Below are positions 26,518 to 35,762 of a stretch of 64,000 nucleotides of DNA, piece after piece. The position numbers were made by a program, and so were the translations under genes. Source of the DNA: Thiomargarita sp. (GTDB taxonomy: Bacteria; Pseudomonadota; Gammaproteobacteria; Beggiatoales; Beggiatoaceae); NCBI GenBank assembly GCA_020721005.1, contig DYNP01000010.1, positions 103,712-167,711 of the forward strand. Direction: 5' to 3'. Within the stretch, counting starts at the first letter, position 1. Each line of letters starts with the position of its first letter. The notes beneath the pieces were generated by a model. The model was given only the letters and a program-made list of their open reading frames with translations, did no database searches and was not told where the DNA came from.

Positions 26518-27861
26518 TCACCCCTTAAGCAATTCACTCAAAGTTTCCAATTCCCCCAAGGTGTCTTCCAACACACTCCAAGCCCTATGAACTTTTGAAT
26601 CAGGAGATTGATCGGGCAACCAGTGTAAATCCAAACGATCTTGATGAGCTGCCAAATGGGAACGAGTGAAACAGCGCCAACGTTCGCCCTCTTCCCTGAC
26701 CGATTTGCCCAGCGGGTCTTCCCCATACACCAGTTCAAATGGTTGCAACTGTTCCCGAGTTAAGCGCACATATTGCCCAAGAATGGGGGCTCGACTGCGA
26801 GCGTCATAGCACCAAGTATATTCCGTTCCTTCTCCGTGATTTTGAGACTTATAAAAAAAGAGTACATGAGCAGCCATGGCATGTGGATAAAACAGTCCCA
26901 AAGGCAATTTTAAAACGGTGTGTACCACGCAATGATCCAGCAATTTTTGGCGAATATAGTGGGCAGGGCCGGCGGCATTGAGTAATTGATCGGGCACGAT
27001 AACGGCAGCTCGCCCGCCTGGTTTCAACATTTGGTAAAGGGTATGCAAAGAGGCCAGGGAAGCATCATGTTGATTGGAAATCACGTCCGTGTCACTGGTC
27101 AAGACACTGAATATTACATCTGCCTTGGGCCATGTTTGCAGATCGATGAGTAAACTGTCTTCCCATAACACGGGAAGTTTTTCCGGCTCGAAAATGCCAT
27201 GCAATAGACAATTCATCAACGCCAAACGTTGACGGGAACGGTTTTGTTCTTTGCCCATCACTTGACCAGAGAAATTGGATTTGCCAGACAAATTGGAGGA
27301 GTTAAACTGAATTTCCTCTTGGATCACTTGCAAATAATGATTTACGGCAACTATAAAGTGGCCCGTACCCGCAAAGGGATCTTGAATTGTTTCCTCAAGT
27401 TGGGGTTGAGTCAAAATGACCATAAGATCCAATAAAGGTCGAGGCGCCCGAAGTAATCCACTGTGATTTTCTCGCGCATAAATTTCCAAAAGTGTGTCAT
27501 AAACTTCTCCACTGTCGGTTTGAGGAAGTGGATCAATATGAGATAAGGTGCTGATCAATAAGGCCAATTGGTCAGGTGTTTTCAAATGGGTTTTTGCTTC
27601 GGCAAACAGAGTTTGGACAATCGGCAGTGGACTTTGAAAATGACTTAAAATATCTGAGTAATATTCATACTGAGATTGACCTGCCAAACTGGTTAAAATA
27701 TCCCAACTGCATGCAGTAGACAAACCCCGGGCTGGGGCCACTTTCAACCACCATAACCAACTGAGCTCGGTTAGATAATCAGTATAACACATACTGCTGC
27801 TTTGATAAAAATTTCTGGCAGGCAGCCACAACCTCTGCGCAACGTGAGTTGTGATGTCCAT
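26518..27861 (-). CDS. N-6 DNA methylase-like protein lacking the NPP(Y/F) motif
   Basis: A 447-residue protein with the fold of HsdM-type adenine methyltransferases. About 130 N-terminal residues, helical in character, precede a HsdM-like PRPLLDLMV segment. The SAM motif DPFAGTGHF is near residues 161-169. LKPGGRAAVIVPDQLL corresponds to the post-motif-IV region. Where the catalytic (N/D)PP(Y/F) motif should stand, after KADVIF, the sequence is SVLTSDTDVIS, so the target-base site is missing. No hsdS or hsdR is nearby. It may bind SAM or DNA without methylating, or be a decaying orphan. The ATG at 27861 is preferred over TTG three codons upstream. Confidence 0.72.
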   Translation of the reverse strand: MDITTHVAQRLWLPARNFYQSSSMCYTDYLTELSWLWWLKVAPARGLSTACSWDILTSLAGQSQYEYYSDILSHFQSPLPIVQTLFAEAKTHLKTPDQLALLISTLSHIDPLPQTDSGEVYDTLLEIYARENHSGLLRAPRPLLDLMVILTQPQLEETIQDPFAGTGHFIVAVNHYLQVIQEEIQFNSSNLSGKSNFSGQVMGKEQNRSRQRLALMNCLLHGIFEPEKLPVLWEDSLLIDLQTWPKADVIFSVLTSDTDVISNQHDASLASLHTLYQMLKPGGRAAVIVPDQLLNAAGPAHYIRQKLLDHCVVHTVLKLPLGLFYPHAMAAHVLFFYKSQNHGEGTEYTWCYDARSRAPILGQYVRLTREQLQPFELVYGEDPLGKSVREEGERWRCFTRSHLAAHQDRLDLHWLPDQSPDSKVHRAWSVLEDTLGELETLSELLKG

Positions 27862-28085
27862 ATCTAACAATACTTCAGGTTGAAGGTTAATTTTAGAATC
27901 ATTGATTTGAAACTCACATCGTTAGTATAAATTGGGCCAATCTTAATCCAACAAAGTATGAAAATTTTGTTGGGCTAGGGTGTAAAAAAGTAACCCATGC
28001 CTTAACATAAGTAATCAGTTTTTATAAAAAAATAGTCTCAGGTGGATAATTGAATTTCAACAGTGGCAATAGGGAGGTACGGTTT

Positions 28086-28529
28086 ATGATGAAGGCGAAA
28101 GATTTAATGAATGAAGAGGTGCATACTCTTAAGCCTACAGACACTGTGTATCAGGCTCGAAAGTTGATGTTAGAAAAACGAATTCGTCATATTCCAATTG
28201 TCAATGATCAGAGAGAATTTGTAGGATTGTTGACAAAGCGGGACGTACTGGCTGTTTCAGTTTCTGCATTGGCAGATATCAATCCCAATGAAAGGGATGA
28301 GCTGGAATCAGCAATTCCCATCAGCGAGGTGATGACGATGGATTTAATGGTGGCAGAAGAGGAAACTGATTTAAGTGAGGCTGCTCAATTTATGTTAGAT
28401 GAAAAACACGGTTGCCTACCTGTATTACGAAATGGTCGTTTAGTGGGTATCATAACAGAGGCTGACTTTGTGCGCTTGGCCATCTACTTGATGGAAAAGT
28501 TAACTGTTCAAAGTCAGAATCTTCCGTAA
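28086..28529 (+). CDS. Tandem CBS-domain protein
   Basis: A 147-residue protein made of two CBS domains: MKAKDLMNEEVHTLKPTDTV through FVGLLTKRDVL, and SEVMTMDLMVAEEETDL through LVGIITEADFV. Such stand-alone pairs bind adenosine nucleotides and act as energy sensors or partner regulators; the partner is unknown. The start at 28086 has GGGAGG 8 nt upstream, favoured over a TTG 12 codons before it. It is an isolated gene with repeats downstream. Confidence 0.85.
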   Translation: MMKAKDLMNEEVHTLKPTDTVYQARKLMLEKRIRHIPIVNDQREFVGLLTKRDVLAVSVSALADINPNERDELESAIPISEVMTMDLMVAEEETDLSEAAQFMLDEKHGCLPVLRNGRLVGIITEADFVRLAIYLMEKLTVQSQNLP

Positions 28530-28735
28530 ATTGTTCCTACTGCCTTCTTCTACATTTCTAAAGGGGTATTGATGCTTACAAGTGATTTCTCTTCCCCATT
28601 GTTTGTCCAATCATTATTGAATTTTACAGACAATGCCCTCATTTGTCATTTTTGAGTGCATGGAAATTATTTATTGACCTTACGTAAAAGGAGTAAGTAG
28701 GATGGGTTTCCCATTGTCAGCTTATCCTACCGCTC

Positions 28736-28876
28736 ACCGGCTAAAGCCTCCACTCCAGCTAAAGCGCTGCCTACGGCTGCTCACCGGCTAAAGCCTCCAC
28801 TCCAGCTAAAGCGCTGCCTACGGCTGCTCACCGGCTAAAGCCTCCACTCCAGCTAAAGCGCTGTAGAGTGGGCAAA
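28736..28876. repeat. Three 47-bp units of the core repeat
   Basis: Units beginning ACCGGCTAAAGCCTCCACTC start at 28736, 28783 and 28830, exactly 47 bp apart. Each continues with CAGCTAAAGCGCTG; the first two then have CCTACGGCTGCTC. Just upstream (about 28698-28730) is a TAGGATGGG...TTATCCTAC hairpin of the second repeat family. Confidence 0.9.
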
Positions 28877-28980
28877 CGTTCTTTTATTTGCCTATCATTC
28901 ATACTTGGAATTGGGTAGACAACGATAAAACTATTGCCACCCTACCATTATCCGCCACTTAATTAAAGTATATCTCAATT

Positions 28981-29258
28981 AAAATACGTTGGAGTAGAGG
29001 CTTTAGCCGGCCGGCGGTAGGTATCACCCCGCACTCACAAATTACAATGGACTACCGCCGGTTCATACATGAAACGGGTGGATGACCAAGACTCAGTTGT
29101 TCGCCTGACTGTTACCCCTAAAATACGTTGGAGTAGAGGCTTTAGCCGGCCGGCGGTAGGTATCACCCCGCACTCACAAATTGCAATGGACTACCGCCGG
29201 TTCATACATAGAACGGGTGGATGACCAAGATTCAGTTGTTCGCCTGACTGTTACCCCT
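28981..29258. repeat. 139-bp tandem duplication carrying the core repeat
   Basis: Two head-to-tail copies (28981-29119 and 29120-29258) differ at about four positions. Each has the core GGAGTAGAGGCTTTAGCCGG, an inner inverted pair CCGGCGGTAG / CTACCGCCGG, and a unique tail ending GACTGTTACCCCT. The 28530-29356 gap otherwise contains no gene I can support. Confidence 0.93.
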
Positions 29259-29356
29259 CGGGAAAAATTTGAATTCTTCAGCCCCTCTTAAAGCTAAGAA
29301 GGGTCAATGAATTCATCCGCTTAACCACATATCTCAAATTTAAGGAGAACCATTGA

Positions 29357-30448
29357 ATGGTAGAAATCACCCAACAATCCGTTGAAACAGCACTTAAAGA
29401 ATATATTGATCCTTATTTGCAAAAAGATTTAGTTTCTGCCAAAACGATCAATAATATTCAAATTGACGGTAAAAAGGTGACTGTCGATTTGACTTTAGGG
29501 TATCCAATTCAAGGATACAAGGAAACCTTGATCAAACAGCTCACCGCTAAGGTTGGGGCATTGGATAATGTTGAACAAGTGGAAATACAGGTCACGCAAA
29601 AAATCCTGGGTCATGCCGTACAAAAAGGCGTCAATCCTCTCAGCGAGATCAAAAATATCATTGCGGTAGCCTCTGGAAAAGGAGGAGTGGGCAAATCAAC
29701 TACAGCAGTTAATCTCGCCTTAGCCCTACTTTCTGAAGGAGCTCAGGTTGGATTGTTGGATGCTGACATCTATGGACCCAGTCAGCCACGCATGCTTGGA
29801 GTAAATTCACGTCCTGAATCCAAGGATGGAAATAGCCTAGAACCCATTATGGGGCATGGTTTGCAAACCATGTCCATTGGTTACCTCATAGAAGAAGAAA
29901 CCCCCATGATTTGGCGGGGTCCCATGGTCACTCAAGCTCTAGAACAACTGCTAAAAGAAACTCGTTGGCGTCAACTGGATTACCTCATCGTTGACCTGCC
30001 TCCGGGTACTGGAGATACTCAACTTACTTTGGCACAAAAAATACCAGTCAGTGGCGCCATCATCATCACCACTCCCCAGGATATTGCCCTATTGGATGCT
30101 CGTAAAGGACTGAAAATGTTTGAAAAAGTCAATGTGCCAGTATTGGGCATTGTGGAAAATATGAGCATACATATTTGCAGTAAATGTGGACACGAAGAAC
30201 CCATTTTTGGTCAAGGTGGAGGACTGCGTATGGCCCAAGAAACCGGAGTGGATTTCCTGGGTGCCCTGCCTCTTGACATAAGAATTCGGGAACAAACGGA
30301 TCAGGGCAAACCCACCGTTATTGCAGAACCTGACAGTCGTTTGGCCCAAATTTACCGGGAAATTGCACGCCGTATGACCGCCAAACTGTCGCTGCAAGCC
30401 AAGGAATATTCCACCAAATTCCCATCCATTAAGATAGTCAACAATTGA
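29357..30448 (+). CDS. apbC: Mrp/ApbC-family iron-sulfur carrier ATPase
   Basis: A 363-residue P-loop protein that carries and transfers Fe-S clusters. An N-terminal MIP18/DUF59 domain (about 1-85) precedes the ATPase with SGKGGVGKST at about 107-115, LDADIYGPSQPRMLG and VDLPPGTGDTQL. Cys274 and Cys277 (ICSKC) form the CxxC that binds the bridging cluster. The length is typical of the two-domain form. AAGGAGAA precedes the ATG. In many gammaproteobacteria it lies beside metG, which is not seen here. Confidence 0.94.
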   Translation: MVEITQQSVETALKEYIDPYLQKDLVSAKTINNIQIDGKKVTVDLTLGYPIQGYKETLIKQLTAKVGALDNVEQVEIQVTQKILGHAVQKGVNPLSEIKNIIAVASGKGGVGKSTTAVNLALALLSEGAQVGLLDADIYGPSQPRMLGVNSRPESKDGNSLEPIMGHGLQTMSIGYLIEEETPMIWRGPMVTQALEQLLKETRWRQLDYLIVDLPPGTGDTQLTLAQKIPVSGAIIITTPQDIALLDARKGLKMFEKVNVPVLGIVENMSIHICSKCGHEEPIFGQGGGLRMAQETGVDFLGALPLDIRIREQTDQGKPTVIAEPDSRLAQIYREIARRMTAKLSLQAKEYSTKFPSIKIVNN

Positions 30449-30514
30449 TCATCCCCAAAACTGTAGAATAAACAGGATAAGTTGCGCAATGTAACTCAAC
30501 CCTATGATACAGAA

Positions 30515-30543
30515 GGATAACATCCCTTCAAGAGGTGTTATCC
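30515..30543 (+). terminator. Hairpin after apbC
   Basis: GGATAACA (30515-30522) pairs with TGTTATCC (30536-30543), about 70 bp after the apbC stop. No T-run follows, so terminator function is uncertain. Confidence 0.3.
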
Positions 30544-30721
30544 TTAGTATACCTAACGCACCATAAAAAGAGCTCACGCAGACTACATCCTACAAAAGAT
30601 GATTGTAGGCGCCAATTTAAACTACCCTATTACATATTTTCAAACAAACAATTGTATTTCACACTCACTTATGCTAGTCTGGGTAGTCTACAACTGGGTA
30701 GAGACATTGGAACTTACACTT

Positions 30722-32014
30722 ATGAAATTATCACTAAAAATCATCCTGTTAACCAGCTTATTGAGCACTGCTCTTATTCCCTTTCAATCTCATGCCACTT
30801 CTAGAATTGTCGGAGGAGAACCGGCAACTCCAGGAGAATTCCCTTGGATGGCTGTCTTAGTACACTCAGACACCACGGTATCTCTGCAAGAAAATTTCTT
30901 TTGTGGAGGCACTTTAATCGCCCCAGAATGGGTATTAACTGCCGCCCATTGTGTAAACTCAGAATCAGTCAACACTTTTCAAGTGGGGCTCGGCATGACC
31001 CAAATGAGCCTCACTGAGGGCGTAGAATATTTTGGGATCAAAGATATCTTCGTACACCCTAATCATACAAGTTACTATTATCATGAAGATTTTGACATTG
31101 CCCTGGTGCAACTGGACAGACCAGCCCCTCATCCAACTGTAACCCTTTTTCAAGGACCTCTTCCTGAAGGTGCCTCAGCTCTGGCCATCGGCTGGGGACA
31201 GCAAGGTCAGCTTTCCAATTGGTCTCACCTGATTTGGGACACATTGCGCCCAGAACTGGAGACCTTTTATGCGGATAAATATCAGAAATATAACTTTCAT
31301 GAGTGCGAACAACTCGAGGAATCTGCTCAATTTCCTTGTTTTATGGAAGAGTTACAAAATTCTCTGCAATACTCTTTTACAGATAATTTATCATATGCTT
31401 TACCCTTCAGTGGCACAGATCTCCTCTCCGATCAACTGCAAAAAGTTTCCCTTCCCCTGGTTTCCCAAGACACCTGCCAATCTATACTTCTCTCTTATGG
31501 AGGAGAATTCACTGACAACATGCTTTGCGCAGGGTTTCCAGACGAAGGTGGCAAAGACACCTGCTATGGAGACAGCGGCGGACCCCTATTAATTCTCAAT
31601 GGTCAAGAATGGCAACAAATTGGCATCACCTCGTTTGGAACAGGCGAATGTGCTCAACCTGACTCCGTGGGTGTCTACAGCAACGTCATGAATTTGAGAA
31701 GCTTTATTGACAACACCCTAAACAGCTGCCCGCCCTATTCTCCTTCTCTAAGCATAGATATCCTGCCCAAAAGAACAGGAGGCGCCACAGTCGCCGGACG
31801 TTGGACTAGCTTGGGAGAAGGGATGCAATACCGTCTATTTTACGCTCCTTATCCAGAAGCCAAACCTGTTTCTACAGTAGAACTGGGTCCCACATTAGAA
31901 CTCATCGTAGAATTAGAAACAGGTCAACACTATTTCGTGGCCATTCAAGCCGAAAACGTCAACAGCGGCTGCCAATCCCTCCTATCCGAATGGAGCACCC
32001 TCATCATACCCTAA
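30722..32014 (+). CDS. Exported trypsin-like serine protease (S1) with a C-terminal beta domain
   Basis: A 430-residue exported protease. The signal peptide is MKLSLKIILLTSLLSTALIP, ending near SHA. The mature-type N-terminus RIVGGEPA follows almost at once, so the propeptide is minimal. Catalytic residues are His76 (TAAHC), Asp125 (DFDIALVQL) and Ser285 (GDSGGP). Asp279, six residues before the serine, predicts trypsin-like Arg/Lys specificity. An insertion of roughly 80 residues lies between the Asp and Ser parts. Residues ~340-430 look like a fibronectin-III-type beta domain. The ATG at 30722 is preferred because it starts the signal peptide; an upstream in-frame ATG at 30599 would bury it. 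Confidence 0.88.
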   Translation: MKLSLKIILLTSLLSTALIPFQSHATSRIVGGEPATPGEFPWMAVLVHSDTTVSLQENFFCGGTLIAPEWVLTAAHCVNSESVNTFQVGLGMTQMSLTEGVEYFGIKDIFVHPNHTSYYYHEDFDIALVQLDRPAPHPTVTLFQGPLPEGASALAIGWGQQGQLSNWSHLIWDTLRPELETFYADKYQKYNFHECEQLEESAQFPCFMEELQNSLQYSFTDNLSYALPFSGTDLLSDQLQKVSLPLVSQDTCQSILLSYGGEFTDNMLCAGFPDEGGKDTCYGDSGGPLLILNGQEWQQIGITSFGTGECAQPDSVGVYSNVMNLRSFIDNTLNSCPPYSPSLSIDILPKRTGGATVAGRWTSLGEGMQYRLFYAPYPEAKPVSTVELGPTLELIVELETGQHYFVAIQAENVNSGCQSLLSEWSTLIIP

Positions 32015-32038
32015 AAAAACATTCCCGGGGGACTTACA

Positions 32039-32325
32039 TTGGAGTCGAGGCTTTAGCCGGTTGGACTTGAGGCTTTAGCCGGTCAGCAGTAGGCATCACC
32101 CCATACACAAATGGCAAGGGCCTCTATGGCTGACCGACTAAAGCCTCGACTCCAGCCGGCTCGACTCCAACCTACCGGCTAAACAACTCTAACCGGCTAA
32201 AGCCTTGACTCCAACTCTAACCGGCTAAAGCCTCGACTCCAACTCTAACCGGCTAAAGCCTCGACTCCAACTCTAACCGGCTAAAGCCTTGACTCCAACT
32301 CTAACCGGCTAAAGCCTTAACTCCA
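32039..32325. repeat. Core-repeat cluster: MITE-like element plus 28-bp tandem array
   Basis: A plus-strand core at 32039-32060 is followed by a palindromic element (32061-32154) with TTGGACTTGAGGCTTTAGCC at one end and CGACTAAAGCCTCGACTCCA at the other. Five inverted cores then start at 32192, 32220, 32248, 32276 and 32304, exactly 28 bp apart, unit ACCGGCTAAAGCCTCGACTC plus CAACTCTA. Most copies here carry the local variant CTCGACTCC or CTTGACTCC, not CTCCACTCC. The array fills the gap between the trypsin and glycosyltransferase genes. Confidence 0.92.
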
Positions 32326-32377
32326 ACGTAATTGACTATGACCGCACAGCGGTCTGCTACAAAGAACTCAAACACTT

Positions 32378-34006
32378 ATGCGTTATTTCTGCACCTTCTT
32401 TGACCACCGCTATCTGCCCAAGGGACTTGCCCTTTACCAATCCCTCATTCTCCACTGCTCACACCCTTTCCAACTCTCCATATTATGTCTAGACCGTCCC
32501 TGCCACCAAACCCTCTCACAACTCAACCTGCCCTTCATCCAACTCATTGAACTTTCTGAATTAGAACAGGCAGATCCCGCCTTACTGCGCACCAAAACCG
32601 AACGCACCCTTGCTGAATACTATTTCACCTGCAAAGCCTGTCTGCCAGCTTACCTATTTGAACAACAATCCCACATTGACTTTTTAACCTATCTGGACGC
32701 TGACCTCTTCTTCTTCTCCTCCCTTGATCCCATTTACCAAGCCACCGCTGACTATTCTGTCGCCATCACTGGCCACCGTTTCTCCCCCGCCAACCAATCA
32801 CTTGAAGTATTTGGTCTCTACAACGCCGGCTGGATGGCCTTTCGTCGAGACACCCAAGGCCTCGCTTGCTTGCGTTGGTGGAGAGAACGTTGCATAGAAT
32901 GGTGCTATGATCGAGTCGAAGGTCAACGCTTTGCCGACCAAAAATACATCAACCTTTGGCCTGCCCTATTTCAAGGTGTCCTAGCATTACCCCATAAAGG
33001 CACCAATCTTGCCCCCTGGAATATCGACAACTACCAAATCACCCGTCGAGACAACCAACTGTGGGTAGACGAACAGCCCCTCATTTTCTACCATTTCACC
33101 TCATTAAAAGAAGACGAAAATGGCCAACTCTCCATTCACCTTTCCGCCCAACAATTCATCCAAGGTCAACTCAAACCCGCCTTACATTGGATGTTTGAAC
33201 ACTACATCCATATATTAAAACAAACCAAACAACTCATTGCCCCCTTATTACCCCAAGTTTCATTGAGTTACAGCGTTCGAGGCCAACCAATTCCTGCCCA
33301 CACTGCTCAACCCGAATTTCATGTCTCTGCACTCAACAATCCTCAACCTGCTTCCCCCACCATTTCCAAATCTCCAACTCAACAACCCAGTCCCAACCCT
33401 TCAATTCAACAATCCAGTCCCCATCAAAACCGCACCGGTTTAGAAACTCTGATTGCCCAAATGGAAGCCACCTTACTTCCTCATCCCCCTCAAAATAGCA
33501 CCCAGAAAAATCCCAACTCTCCCATTCCCCAAACTCCACAACTCACATCCTTGGCGACCAATAACCCGCGGCGTCAAGTCAGTTTACTCATCGTACAACC
33601 CGAAATCATTGACCTGATCAATCAGCAACACACCGTCGAAGCCCTCCAATCTCTGGAAACCCAAATTCGGTCCCAACCCACCCACGCGGCAGCCCACAAT
33701 GACCTGGGAATTCTATCTTTCCAAATACCTACTGCCCGAGAAAAAGCCTTACAACACTTAGAACAGGCTGCGCATTTACAACCTCAACAACTTGTTTTTC
33801 AAAGAAATTTAGCCTATGGCTATCGCATGCTAAAACGGTTAAATGAAGCTTTACAAATCTTTTCCAAATTGGCTGCCCAACAACCTCAACAAGTCGAATG
33901 GCTGATCAACTGTGCCGAACTTTGCCAAGCATTGGCTCAGCCTGAGCAGGCGCAAGATTTTTGGCAAAAAGCCGCGCAACTGGACCCCAAAATCAAAGCC
34001 ACTTAA
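32378..34006 (+). CDS. GT-A-type glycosyltransferase fused to a TPR domain
   Basis: A 542-residue protein. The N-terminal part (about 1-290) resembles nucleotide-sugar transferases of the GT8-like kind: YFCTFFDHRYLPKGLALYQS at the start, a DxD-type metal motif in LTYLDADLFFFSSLDP, and FADQKYINLWPALF. A Pro/Ser/Gln-rich linker follows (about 310-395). The C-terminal 130 residues form TPR-like helical repeats (HAAAHNDLGILSF, LVFQRNLAYGYRML, VEWLINCAELCQAL). The TPR part may tether a partner or acceptor. The sugar and acceptor are unknown, and the gene is flanked by repeats on both sides. Confidence 0.72.
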   Translation: MRYFCTFFDHRYLPKGLALYQSLILHCSHPFQLSILCLDRPCHQTLSQLNLPFIQLIELSELEQADPALLRTKTERTLAEYYFTCKACLPAYLFEQQSHIDFLTYLDADLFFFSSLDPIYQATADYSVAITGHRFSPANQSLEVFGLYNAGWMAFRRDTQGLACLRWWRERCIEWCYDRVEGQRFADQKYINLWPALFQGVLALPHKGTNLAPWNIDNYQITRRDNQLWVDEQPLIFYHFTSLKEDENGQLSIHLSAQQFIQGQLKPALHWMFEHYIHILKQTKQLIAPLLPQVSLSYSVRGQPIPAHTAQPEFHVSALNNPQPASPTISKSPTQQPSPNPSIQQSSPHQNRTGLETLIAQMEATLLPHPPQNSTQKNPNSPIPQTPQLTSLATNNPRRQVSLLIVQPEIIDLINQQHTVEALQSLETQIRSQPTHAAAHNDLGILSFQIPTAREKALQHLEQAAHLQPQQLVFQRNLAYGYRMLKRLNEALQIFSKLAAQQPQQVEWLINCAELCQALAQPEQAQDFWQKAAQLDPKIKAT

Positions 34007-34014
34007 ACTCTCCG

Positions 34015-34232
34015 TTGGAGTGGAGGCTTTAGCCGGTCAGCGGTCGGACTTTGCAATTTGTGTATGTGGGGGGATGCCTACGACTGACCGGCTAAAGCCT
34101 CCACTCCAATCTATCTTCCAGAGCCCCACTCCGGCTAAAGCCTCCACTCCAACCTATCTTCTAGAGCCCCACTCCGACTAAAGCCTCCACTCCAACCTAT
34201 CTTCTAGAGCCCCACTCCGACTAAAGACTCCG
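34015..34232. repeat. MITE-like element followed by 43-bp core-repeat units
   Basis: An element at 34015-34109 has perfect inverted ends (TTGGAGTGGAGGCTTTAGCC and its complement). From 34088 the right end starts a tandem series with units at 34088, 34131, 34174 and 34217, exactly 43 bp apart: CCGACTAAAGCCTCCACTCC then AACCTATCTTCTAGAGCCCC. A tail at 34244-34294 (CCCTTTTATTTTTTAGTATC...) is shared with the 38-kb locus. Confidence 0.9.
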
Positions 34233-34332
34233 CTCCAATGGGGAAATTCCCTTTTATTTTTTAGTATCTCATCTTCATCGCACCATTTACTTTCTCAGTA
34301 GACTGGGTCAAATGACTCAACCTACTGGGTTT

Positions 34333-35685
34333 TCATGCCTTCGAATGATCGAATTCCCCGGACTCAAGCCCTTGCACAAGTTTGGTGAACACCTCGCCTC
34401 GGTGCTCATAATTTTGAAACATGTCAAAACTGGCGCAAGCAGGCGACAATAACACCGCATCTCCCGATCCAGCCAGTTGTGCTGCCCGATGCACAGCCAT
34501 TTCCATGCTGGTCTCAAAGTACAATGGAACCGTTTCTGTCAAAGCCTGCGCTATCAATTGAGCATCTTCACCAATGAGAATACAAGCGCGACAATGGGCC
34601 AATACCGTTTCTCTCAAGGGGGAAAAATCGGCCCCTTTGCCCTGCCCACCGGCAATCAGAATAATTTGTTTGGGACGCTCTAAACCTTGAATGGCTGCCA
34701 AAGTGGCGCCGACATTAGTCCCCTTGGAATCGTTGAACCAGTCTGCATTTTGTTTTCGACCTATCCAGCAGCAACGATGGGCGAGACCGGTGAATTCTTG
34801 TACCGTTTTCAAACAAGGGACCAGTGGTAAATCAATGGCTTTGGCCAATGCCAAGGCGGCCAGGGCATTGGCTCGCATAATGGCACTGGTTAAACGCATG
34901 GAAGAGACAGGCAATAAGGGTTGAGTTTGGTAATACAGACACAGTTCCCCTTGTTCCATGGCCACATGAAAATCACCTTGATAAGGGTGTAAACTGAAGG
35001 TAAAATGGGGATGATCTGGGGAACGCATGGCCAATACAGCGGCGTCATCTGCATTGAAGATTTTAATTGCTGTCTGTTGATAAATACGTTGTTTGGCTGC
35101 TTTATAGTCCTCAAAGCAAGCATAGCGATCCATATGATCTTCGCTGAGATTGAGAATAACCGCTGCCTTGGCTTGCAAGTGATAGGTGGTTTCCAGTTGA
35201 AAACTTGATAATTCAAGTACATAGAGATCAGGTGCAGGTTCTGTCAACAGTTTTAAGGCGGGTGTTCCTAAGTTTCCACCCACTTGAACTTGCCAACCCG
35301 CTTGTTTGGCCATGGCGCCCAACCACGTGGTGACAGTGCTTTTGCCATTGGAGCCGGTGATGGCTACAATGGGGGCATTGGCATAACGGGTAAATAATTC
35401 AATTTCACTGCAAATAGGGATTGAATTGGTGAGATGGGCCGTTGCTTCAGTCAGGGCTAAGCCGGGACTGAGAATGATTTCTTGGGCTTGGTTGAGCCAA
35501 TTGGCATTGAATTCTCCAGTTAGGTAAGGAATGTCGGGTAAAGTATTTCGTAAAATGCTAAGGCCAGGGGGTTGAGCACGATTGTCCATGATGCGCACGG
35601 GAATTCCCCGTTGATTGAGAAATTGGGCACAGGCAATTCCAGTTTTGCCCATGCCCATGATGACAGTGTAGGTAGATGTGGACAT
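34333..35685 (-). CDS. murD: UDP-N-acetylmuramoyl-L-alanine--D-glutamate ligase
   Basis: A 450-residue Mur ligase adding D-Glu to UDP-MurNAc-L-Ala. The N-terminal Rossmann segment is VIMGMGKTGIACAQFL; the ATP loop is ITGSNGKSTVTTW. EIELFTRYANAP, LNLSEDHMDRY and NDSKGTNVGATLAAI are family motifs. The ATG at 35685 places the glycine-rich loop at the usual distance; a TTG 14 codons upstream is less likely. murD normally sits in the dcw cluster with mraY and ftsW. Here it stands alone between repeats, so the dcw cluster is probably split in this genome. Confidence 0.95.
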   Translation of the reverse strand: MSTSTYTVIMGMGKTGIACAQFLNQRGIPVRIMDNRAQPPGLSILRNTLPDIPYLTGEFNANWLNQAQEIILSPGLALTEATAHLTNSIPICSEIELFTRYANAPIVAITGSNGKSTVTTWLGAMAKQAGWQVQVGGNLGTPALKLLTEPAPDLYVLELSSFQLETTYHLQAKAAVILNLSEDHMDRYACFEDYKAAKQRIYQQTAIKIFNADDAAVLAMRSPDHPHFTFSLHPYQGDFHVAMEQGELCLYYQTQPLLPVSSMRLTSAIMRANALAALALAKAIDLPLVPCLKTVQEFTGLAHRCCWIGRKQNADWFNDSKGTNVGATLAAIQGLERPKQIILIAGGQGKGADFSPLRETVLAHCRACILIGEDAQLIAQALTETVPLYFETSMEMAVHRAAQLAGSGDAVLLSPACASFDMFQNYEHRGEVFTKLVQGLESGEFDHSKA

Positions 35686-35762
35686 AAAAGTGAATAGTGA
35701 GTAGTGAACAGTGTGAATGGTGGCCAAATAAAAGGACGTTTGCCCACCCTACAGCGTTTTAG

